Shown here piece after piece: positions 57,583-64,000 of a DNA stretch of 64,000 nt. Under the pieces are notes generated by a model. The model worked only from the letters and a program-made list of their open reading frames with translations. It was not told the DNA's origin and ran no database searches. Position numbers and translations under genes: made by a program. Position 1 is the stretch's first letter. The number at the start of each line of letters is the position of its first letter. The stretch comes from Ligilactobacillus pobuzihii E100301 = KCTC 13174. GTDB taxonomy: Bacteria > Bacillota > Bacilli > Lactobacillales > Lactobacillaceae. The stretch spans positions 193,638 to 257,637 of the forward strand of contig NZ_KB714697.1 in the NCBI RefSeq assembly GCF_000349725.1, written 5' to 3'.

Positions 57583-58077
57583 TCACAAATTTTGAATTTC
57601 TTTAGTTACTACACCGTCTTTAAAAGATAGCAATGTATAACATAAATTTCCTTTTTGATTCAGATAAGTTACTTCCCACAGTGGTTTTTTACCTTTTTTA
57701 TCCATCCCGAGTCCAACATTCAAAACTTTTTTTGGTTTACGTTTTGAAACGACTGCATCCTGCGCTTGTTTAGCAGAAACACCCTTATCAGCAGACAAAA
57801 CATTGATCTTACGATTATTGTTAGAAACAACTGCATATAATTTTTCACCCTGCTTATTTTGTCCAACTACTGTATGATAACCGCTGTTTCCACGCTGATA
57901 CTCATAATAGTCAGTTTTTTTCGTGATATGTGCATACTTCTCAGCCAAAGCAGTTGCCTGTTGCTCGTTTTGTTGTCTTGGTCCTAGTGCACCACGGAAA
58001 TAAACAACTACCAAGAAAACTAAAACCAAAAGGATCAACCAAAAAATTGTCTTTTTGTGCCCGTTTTTCTTTCTCAT
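57583..58077 (-). CDS. YpmB-like membrane-anchored protein (DUF5590)
   Basis: 164 residues. A basic N-terminus (MRKKNGHKK), one transmembrane helix (about 10-28) and an extracellular PepSY-like beta domain ending VTKEIQNL. Length, topology and position between dinG and aspB match YpmB. Function is unknown. Confidence 0.8.
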   Translation of the reverse strand: MRKKNGHKKTIFWLILLVLVFLVVVYFRGALGPRQQNEQQATALAEKYAHITKKTDYYEYQRGNSGYHTVVGQNKQGEKLYAVVSNNNRKINVLSADKGVSAKQAQDAVVSKRKPKKVLNVGLGMDKKGKKPLWEVTYLNQKGNLCYTLLSFKDGVVTKEIQNL

Positions 58078-58150
58078 TTCTCATCCTATCCTCGCTCAAC
58101 TCAATACCCAGCTTATTCACCTAACAATTATACCAATGTCTACATCTTCT

Positions 58151-60958
58151 TTAAAGATTGAGCTCACAGTTTTTAAAAAATTCTTGCAAAGTTGCAGGTA
58201 TTTCGTTAGTCGCTGTTTGAGATAATTTAACCCCCGTGGGAAAAGATTCCACAAATACTGAGCCATACTTTTTAGTGTTAACACGAGGATCCAGCAATAC
58301 AAACGCACCAAAATCAGTTGGCGTTCTGATCAAGCGACCAAAGCCTTGATTTAATTTAACGACCGCTTCTGGTAAGGCAATCGTTGAAAATGGGTTTTCC
58401 CCTTTATTTTCGGCACGATGATATCTAGCCTGATTAAGTACTGAGCCGACTGGCTGAAATGGTAAACGTGTAACTATCAATAGTTCCAAGTCATCATATG
58501 GTAAATCAATACCTTCCCAAAAACTACCTGTTCCAAGCAAAACTGCTTGATGTTTGTGATCCAATAAGAAACGTTTTTTGATTTTTTCGACTCCACCAGA
58601 AATACCCTGTGCCAAAATATTTTTGTTCATGGTCACTCCATTTTTTTGCAAAATCTGATATACATCAGCAATTGTTTGTAAGGAATTAAATAAAACCAGT
58701 GTTTGACGCGGAACTTCAGTGCAAATCAAACTAATAGCATCCGCTAAATACTGACAATATTTTTGATGATCGATCGTCCCAACATCTGGAGCATCGTAAG
58801 CTAGCACAGCACGGGCTTGTTTTTGATAATCAAAAACGCTGCCATATCCTGAAATTTTAGTTTGCGATGGCAAATCAAGACTTTTGCGGATAAAATCCTG
58901 GATCTTGTTCAGCGATAATTCAGCCCCCGTTAGTAAAGTATGTTGAAAATGGTCATAAACATGCTCTTTTAGGAAATCCTGTGTTTCCATTAATCCAGCA
59001 TTAACTCGCAAATGTGCTCCAGTTACATTCGATTTAGACAACCAAATAACTTGTTTTTCAAACAATTCTTCCAAATGATCCAAGTCAAACAGTTGCCAAT
59101 TTTTCAGTTCATTTAGCAGAGATCCTGTCAGGGTAAAATAATCATCTAGCAATTTAGTTTGTATGGAACTTAAATGCAGGGAACTACTTTGAGTAACATA
59201 CCTTTTGTACAATTGCCTATTGATTTTTATTAACCTTTGATACGCATAATCCACTGCAGTAAATTCTGCCAAGTGTGCTTTAATAAACCCGCGAAGTTTA
59301 GCTGGCTGGACTAACTGTTCATAATAGTGTTCAAACGAGATTTTTGACGGTATCAAAGCTTGTGTCAGATCTGCTTTTAGTTGAGGTACTCTAGAATCAA
59401 TGACTCGCACGACCTGCAATAAATTCTTGAACTCAGAACCCATAATGAATCCAGCATCGACTAAATCAAAAAAAGAGTAGGATTCATGTGACCTGATTTT
59501 AACCAGCACCGAATCTGCTAAAATTTTTATTTCATCAAAATCTAGGGCCCGTCGATTACTTTTAACCGTCATTTGTGGCAAATGTTGTGCTTCATCAACG
59601 ATCAAAATAGTATCAGCCCCACCTAACTCATCAACATGGTTACTTAAATAAGCGTGATTAGTTAAGACAAAATCTGCATTTTTTTCTGCCTTCTTTCTCC
59701 TTCTCAAGAAGTCCACTGCATAAAAGGAGCTATCTTGATCAAGCTCTTCAATACCATGATGACTAATTTCGGCAAATAAAGGATCCTGCATTTTAGTCAA
59801 ATGTAATTCATCAAAGTCTCCCGTTTTTGTTTCCATTAACCACACCATGATCCGCATTTGCAACAAATTAGTATGCGCATTTTGGACACGTTTTAAAGAA
59901 CGTGCAAATCGATCCAGATCAATAAAATGATAATTTCCTTTGACCGAAACAAGAGAACAGCCAAAAGGAAGCAACTTTTTTAACGTGGCAAATGAATTTT
60001 CTTGTAACTGAGCCTGTAAAAGATTAGTTGCCGTACTGATCACGACTCGTTTTCCTTGTCCTGTCTGATAAGCTGCTGGAAATAAATAAGCAAGTGTTTT
60101 ACCACTACCAGTCGGAGAATCTACTACTAAAACAGACTCTGAGCTGCTAAAAAACTCATATATCTCATCCATCATCGCCACTTGCTGTGGTCGCACATCG
60201 ATCACATCAGCAAATAATTTTTCCTTATCTGCTAATCTTTGAGGATAGTCTAAAGGCGCTAATATATCCTTAGTAAAAATTGGCCTTTGTAAAATTATCC
60301 CATCAACTGACATTAAATCTGCAGGCAACTTAGTTTCTTGTCCCTTTTTCTTTTTATAAATATCAGTGAAGCAGTCCACAGTGTCCAGTTCTAACTTCCG
60401 CCCCATGGATGCAAGCCGTTCTAACAAAGTCACTGGGAAAGTCGCAATTTTTTCTTGTAATTTAATAAAAAGTGTTGCCGTGGTCTGCGCATCGCTAGCT
60501 GCATTATGTGGTTGTTCATGTGTTAGAGATAATACATGGCTCACATCGGATAATCGATACGATGGTAAAGTTGGCATCACGATCTGTGCTAACTGAACAG
60601 TATCAATGCCTTTTATATCTAACTCAGGATAACCAACACGAACTAATTCACTATTCAAAAAATTATAATCAAAAGCGATATTATGTGCAACAAAAGTAGT
60701 ATTTTGCAACAAAGAATAAATAGTCCCTGCCATTTCTTCAAAACTAGGTGCTTTTCTAACATCTTTATCACTAATATTTGTTAACTGCGAAATTTCTGGA
60801 GGAATTGGTTGTTTAGGGTCGATCAACGTTGAAAACTCATTGACAATATGCTGCTTTTGAATAAAAGCACAACTAAACTGAATAATTCGGTTATTTCCAT
60901 TAATAGCAGTTCCAGTAGTTTCAAGATCAACTACTGCATATGTTTTTTGTGCGCTCAT
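58151..60958 (-). CDS. dinG: DnaQ-exonuclease/DinG-helicase fusion protein
   Basis: 935 residues from the ATG at 60958. The N-terminal DEDD exonuclease (about 1-165) has VVDLETTG, FVAHNIAFDYNFL and HNAASDAQTTATL. The superfamily 2 helicase follows with VDSPTGSGKTLAYLFPA (Walker A), LIVDEAQHLPQM (DEAH-type) and ending VKLNQGFGRLIRTPTDFG. Bacillus DinG is likewise a fusion and removes RNA or single strands 3'-5'. The iron-sulfur cysteines of E. coli DinG are not evident. The longer frame to 61045 has no ribosome site and is rejected. Confidence 0.93.
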   Translation of the reverse strand: MSAQKTYAVVDLETTGTAINGNNRIIQFSCAFIQKQHIVNEFSTLIDPKQPIPPEISQLTNISDKDVRKAPSFEEMAGTIYSLLQNTTFVAHNIAFDYNFLNSELVRVGYPELDIKGIDTVQLAQIVMPTLPSYRLSDVSHVLSLTHEQPHNAASDAQTTATLFIKLQEKIATFPVTLLERLASMGRKLELDTVDCFTDIYKKKKGQETKLPADLMSVDGIILQRPIFTKDILAPLDYPQRLADKEKLFADVIDVRPQQVAMMDEIYEFFSSSESVLVVDSPTGSGKTLAYLFPAAYQTGQGKRVVISTATNLLQAQLQENSFATLKKLLPFGCSLVSVKGNYHFIDLDRFARSLKRVQNAHTNLLQMRIMVWLMETKTGDFDELHLTKMQDPLFAEISHHGIEELDQDSSFYAVDFLRRRKKAEKNADFVLTNHAYLSNHVDELGGADTILIVDEAQHLPQMTVKSNRRALDFDEIKILADSVLVKIRSHESYSFFDLVDAGFIMGSEFKNLLQVVRVIDSRVPQLKADLTQALIPSKISFEHYYEQLVQPAKLRGFIKAHLAEFTAVDYAYQRLIKINRQLYKRYVTQSSSLHLSSIQTKLLDDYFTLTGSLLNELKNWQLFDLDHLEELFEKQVIWLSKSNVTGAHLRVNAGLMETQDFLKEHVYDHFQHTLLTGAELSLNKIQDFIRKSLDLPSQTKISGYGSVFDYQKQARAVLAYDAPDVGTIDHQKYCQYLADAISLICTEVPRQTLVLFNSLQTIADVYQILQKNGVTMNKNILAQGISGGVEKIKKRFLLDHKHQAVLLGTGSFWEGIDLPYDDLELLIVTRLPFQPVGSVLNQARYHRAENKGENPFSTIALPEAVVKLNQGFGRLIRTPTDFGAFVLLDPRVNTKKYGSVFVESFPTGVKLSQTATNEIPATLQEFFKNCELNL

Positions 60959-61339
60959 TTTTTCACCACTTCTACAATTAATCAAATCAAAAGTGTTATT
61001 ACAATCGTTGATATTACCAGTATTGACGCTTTTTGTCCACTTCACGTGGTAATTTCTAGGGTAGAAGTAACGTTTAAATCACTTCAATATCTGCTGTTTT
61101 TTTAATATCCAACAAACCATTAAGATTCATTATTCTTGATTTTAAACAATGTCTGCGTTTGGCATGATATTGCCTGACAATAAATTTCTATCTATATTTT
61201 CATTGTCTGAACTTGTATGAAAATGTATAATTACCTTGCCTGACAATAAATTTTTTTCATACAAATTTATTTAAATTCTGGAATTAATTACCAAAAAGTA
61301 TTGATAGATAAATAAAAGTAAGAGGGAGTATGAGATGTT
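60959..61339 (+). promoter_or_regulatory. dinG-mvk intergenic region with direct repeats
   Basis: 380 AT-rich bases between divergent genes. It contains an 18-bp direct repeat TTGCCTGACAATAAATTT at 61170-61187 and 61236-61253, and between the copies an inverted repeat TTTTCAT / ATGAAAA at 61196-61222. Copy 1 followed by TATATT 17 bases on looks like a promoter; copy 2 has TACAAA at 18 bases. No ORF, T-box or riboswitch is recognised. Confidence 0.5.
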
Positions 61340-62296
61340 ATGGAACAAAAAGTAGATGGTATTGGTCACAGTCATGCCAAAATTATTTTGATTGGTGAAC
61401 ATTCCGTCGTGTATGGAAAACCAGCGATCGCACTTCCTTTGACTACGATTCAAGCAACAGCAAAATTGTATTTCACAAATGACAGTCAGCAAATTTTGCA
61501 AAGTTCTTATTTCGATGGCCCTCTCAATAAAATGCCTCCTGCAATGTTAGGATTATCTCATATGATCACAAGGATCTTGAGTCAATTTCACCAAGAAAAA
61601 ATTGGTTTCACACTAAAAATTCAAAGTCAATTACCTGCTGAACGCGGAATGGGTTCATCGGCTGCAGTTGCAATTGCCATCATACGCTGCTTATACAATG
61701 CATTTAACTTAAAGCTAACACACAATCAAACACTGCGTCTGGCAAACATTTCAGAAACAGATACGCATAAAAATCCCAGTGGTTTAGATGCAGCAACGGC
61801 AGCTAGTGAAAATCCTATTTGGCTTATCAGGGGAAAAGAACTAGTCCCACTACCAATCACAATGAACGCTTATTTATTGATCTGCGATAGTGGTGTTAAA
61901 GGGCAAACCAGTAAAGCAATTAAGGTCGTATCAGACAACTTAGCCAAGGATCCAAGTCTAACACAAAAACATTTGGATGAACTTGGCGCACTGTCTTCTA
62001 AAGTCCGAGAACAACTCGCACAAAATGACGTCAGTGGTCTGGGTGACTCCTTAAATTCTGCGCAAAAACATTTGCATTTAATCGGTGTTAGCAGTCAAAA
62101 ATTAGAAAAATTGATCAAAATTGCGTTACAAAACGGTTCACTTGGCAGCAAGTTAACTGGTGGCGGCCGCGGTGGTTGCTTCATTAATTTAACTCAAAGT
62201 CGAGCAACAGCTGAAAAGTTAGCAGTAATACTAAAAGAATATGGTGTTACAAAAAGTTGGATCCAACCACTATCATCTGAAATTGGAGGTTTATAA
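61340..62296 (+). CDS. mvk: Mevalonate kinase
   Basis: 318 residues, GHMP kinase. The N-terminal HAKIILIGEHSVVYGKPAIALPL, the ATP loop LPAERGMGSSAAVAIA and the C-terminal GSKLTGGGRGGCF are diagnostic. It phosphorylates mevalonate, the first kinase step on the way to isopentenyl diphosphate. AGAGGGAG lies about 12 bases upstream of the ATG. It heads the mvk-mvaD-pmk operon standard in lactobacilli. Confidence 0.95.
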   Translation: MEQKVDGIGHSHAKIILIGEHSVVYGKPAIALPLTTIQATAKLYFTNDSQQILQSSYFDGPLNKMPPAMLGLSHMITRILSQFHQEKIGFTLKIQSQLPAERGMGSSAAVAIAIIRCLYNAFNLKLTHNQTLRLANISETDTHKNPSGLDAATAASENPIWLIRGKELVPLPITMNAYLLICDSGVKGQTSKAIKVVSDNLAKDPSLTQKHLDELGALSSKVREQLAQNDVSGLGDSLNSAQKHLHLIGVSSQKLEKLIKIALQNGSLGSKLTGGGRGGCFINLTQSRATAEKLAVILKEYGVTKSWIQPLSSEIGGL

Positions 62297-63270
62297 TGGC
62301 AGATTTGCAAGCGACAGCTCGTGCTCATACAAACATTGCACTAATTAAATACTGGGGTAAAAAAGACAAAAATTTAATTTTACCAATGAATGGATCAATC
62401 TCATTAACTTTAGATAAATTTTATACAGACACAACGGTTGAATACTCGCCAAGCCTTAAAAAAGATCACTTTTTCTTAAATGGTCAAAACAAAAATGATC
62501 AAAAATTGGCTAAATTTATGGACATTGTGCGCCAAAAAACTGGTTTCAATTCATATGCATCGATCAACTCAATCAATCATGTTCCGACTGCCGCCGGTTT
62601 AGCGTCTTCAGCCTCCGCTTATGCAGCCTTATCACTTGCAGCAACCACAGCGGCCAACAAACATTATACTAAAACTGAACTTTCGCGTTTAGCTCGTCGG
62701 GGTTCAGGCTCCGCAACACGGTCAATTTTTGGTGGTTTTGTTGAATGGATCGAAGGTCAAGATGATGAAAGCTCATATGCAAAGCCATTAAGGGTTAATA
62801 CTGATTGGGATATTAGAATGATCGCAATCGTCGTTGACTCTAAGCCCAAAAAGGTTTCTTCGCGTTCAGGTATGCAAACTGTAGTTGCAACATCGCCCTT
62901 CTACAAAGGATGGGTCAGCACTGCTAATAAAGATCTTAACGACATTAAAGAAGCACTCAGTAAAAATGATTTCCAGTCATTTGGTCAAATTGCCGAAAAT
63001 AATTCTTTGAAAATGCATGCGCTCAATTTAAGTGCCACACCTCATTTTAATTACTTTGAACCTGAAAGCTTGATTGCAATGCGCGTTGTGGAAAATTTGC
63101 GTGAAAAAAAAGTTAATTGTTACTATACTATGGACGCTGGACCAAACGTCAAAGTTATTTGTAAAAACAATGATTTAAATGTTATATTAGATGAGCTGTG
63201 CCATTACTTCCCTAGTGATCATTTGCTTGTTGCAGCACCTGGTCCAGGAGTTAAATTATTAGATAATTAA
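62296..63270 (+). CDS. mvaD: Diphosphomevalonate decarboxylase
   Basis: 324 residues. RAHTNIALIKYWGKKD at the start, PTAAGLASSASAYAALSLA (ATP loop) and RRGSGSATRSIFGGFVEW (substrate and catalytic region) are the usual signatures. It makes isopentenyl diphosphate. Its ATG shares one base with the mvk stop, so translation is coupled. Confidence 0.95.
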   Translation: MADLQATARAHTNIALIKYWGKKDKNLILPMNGSISLTLDKFYTDTTVEYSPSLKKDHFFLNGQNKNDQKLAKFMDIVRQKTGFNSYASINSINHVPTAAGLASSASAYAALSLAATTAANKHYTKTELSRLARRGSGSATRSIFGGFVEWIEGQDDESSYAKPLRVNTDWDIRMIAIVVDSKPKKVSSRSGMQTVVATSPFYKGWVSTANKDLNDIKEALSKNDFQSFGQIAENNSLKMHALNLSATPHFNYFEPESLIAMRVVENLREKKVNCYYTMDAGPNVKVICKNNDLNVILDELCHYFPSDHLLVAAPGPGVKLLDN

Positions 63271-63300
63271 GAAATATTTTCCTGAAAGGGTCTGATTTAT

Positions 63301-64000
63301 TTGATTAAGGTCAAAGCCCCCGGCAAACTTTACCTGGCGGGTGAATATGCCGTCGTTGAGACCGGTTATCCCGCTATTTTAGTGGCATTAAACCAATTCG
63401 TTCACGTATCTGTGGAAGAAAGTCATGACTATGGTTCAATCATTTCACGACAATACCAAGAAGAATCATTGTATTGGAAAAGACATGGAAATCAAATGGT
63501 TTTTGATAACCGTGACAATCCATTTCATTATATCCTTTCCGGTATCAAGATCACCGAACAATATGCACAATCATTGGGCAAAAAGATGCGTTGTTACCAT
63601 CTTAAAATCGATAGTGAACTAGACAGTCCAGATGGTAAAAAATATGGACTGGGGTCGTCAGCAGCTGTAACTGTAGCAACTGTTAAGGCACTCTGTACTT
63701 TCTATAATTTACCAGTATCTAAAGACAAATTATTTAAATTAGCTGCAATTGCACATTTTGAAGTTCAGGGTAATGGTTCACTGGGCGACATTGCAGCCAG
63801 TGTTTATGGTGGTTATATCGCTTATCATTCTTTTGATAGAGAATGGCTAAAACTTGCACGCAATGAATATACTTTAAATGAGTTAGTTCAACTTAAATGG
63901 CCACAACTAAAAATTGAAGCTCTAATTCCGCCTGTTGATTTAAACTTACTGATCGGGTGGACAGGTTCGCCTGCCTCGACGTCCCAATTGGTCGATGTTG
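63301..64000 (+). CDS. Phosphomevalonate kinase (3' end missing)
   Basis: Starts at TTG 63301 with GAAAGGG upstream, 30 bases after mvaD, and is still open at the end of the window (233 codons visible). VKAPGKLYLAGEYAVVETGYPAIL at the N-terminus and the ATP loop YGLGSSAAVTVATVKAL followed by GSLGDIAASVYGGYIAY identify the GHMP family phosphomevalonate kinase (mvaK2). It supplies diphosphomevalonate to MvaD. A type 2 isopentenyl diphosphate isomerase gene would be expected beyond the edge. Confidence 0.93.
   Translation, partial: MIKVKAPGKLYLAGEYAVVETGYPAILVALNQFVHVSVEESHDYGSIISRQYQEESLYWKRHGNQMVFDNRDNPFHYILSGIKITEQYAQSLGKKMRCYHLKIDSELDSPDGKKYGLGSSAAVTVATVKALCTFYNLPVSKDKLFKLAAIAHFEVQGNGSLGDIAASVYGGYIAYHSFDREWLKLARNEYTLNELVQLKWPQLKIEALIPPVDLNLLIGWTGSPASTSQLVDV

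Noticed and set aside
60959..61120. Possible T-box or riboswitch ahead of mvk or dinG, because of AGGGTAGAAGTAACG
   Set aside because: The T-box core AGGGTGGNACCGCG is absent and no terminator/antiterminator pair is visible.

Overview
The window is a 64 kb piece of a low-GC Gram-positive chromosome, most likely a member of the Lactobacillaceae. The evidence is: AT-rich DNA with strong AGGAGG-type ribosome binding sites; a de novo pyrimidine operon of the pyrR-pyrP-pyrB-pyrC-carA-carB-pyrD-pyrF-pyrE type under PyrR attenuation; a mevalonate (mvk-mvaD-pmk) operon; EbsA, GpsB, RecU, DnaD and RqcH; a type B RNase P RNA; and gene order shared with other Firmicutes (gpsB-rnpB-rlmL, recU-ponA, nth-dnaD-asnS-aspB-ypmB-dinG, rbgA-rnhB-dprA-topA-xerC-hslV-hslU). 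The species cannot be named from sequence alone. I see no prophage, insertion sequence, CRISPR array or tRNA gene.

Layout. 1-3.1 kb (+): the end of a YpmR-like SGNH hydrolase, YpmS, a YozE-like protein and a CtpA-type S41 protease. 3.1-12.2 kb (+): ribosome-assembly GTPase RbgA, RNase HII, DprA, topoisomerase I, XerC, the HslVU protease and an aldose 1-epimerase. 12.2-17.6 kb: plsY (-), divergent from the topoisomerase IV genes parE-parC (+). 17.6-27.3 kb is the least conserved part. It holds a frameshifted LURP-one-like gene, a frameshifted old-yellow-enzyme gene, a long AT-rich gap, signal peptidase I with a small membrane protein, a TIM-barrel protein, DegV, a MarR regulator divergent from rqcH, a hypothetical protein, a frameshifted YjjG-type HAD phosphatase and a GNAT acetyltransferase. 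27.2-32.2 kb (-): glutamate racemase, an aminotransferase, a DeoR regulator, manganese pyrophosphatase and a LysR regulator.

32.6-43.9 kb (-) is the complete UMP biosynthesis operon. It has a near-consensus promoter overlapping the end of rluD and two PyrR attenuators, one before pyrR and one between pyrR and pyrP. PyrD looks like the class 1B type, but no pyrK lies in the operon. 43.9-50.1 kb (-): rluD, lspA, fhs, ebsA, an rlmL-like methyltransferase, rnpB, gpsB and ypsA. 50.3-53.4 kb (+): recU and a class A penicillin-binding protein with a long Ser/Glu tail. 53.4-61 kb (-): nth, dnaD, asnS, aspB, ypmB and a DnaQ-DinG fusion helicase. 61.3-64 kb (+): mevalonate kinase, diphosphomevalonate decarboxylase and the start of phosphomevalonate kinase, running off the window.

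The window is mostly housekeeping, and I did not find a clear new biological system. The observations most worth a second look are: three single-base frameshifts confined to one 9 kb stretch; a terminator hairpin that runs straight into the dprA start codon; a 42-base gap between the apparent hslU ribosome binding site and its start, part of it foldable into a hairpin; an 18-bp direct repeat ahead of the mevalonate operon; several leader stem-loops without T-tracts; and two unannotated small ORFs in AT-rich gaps.
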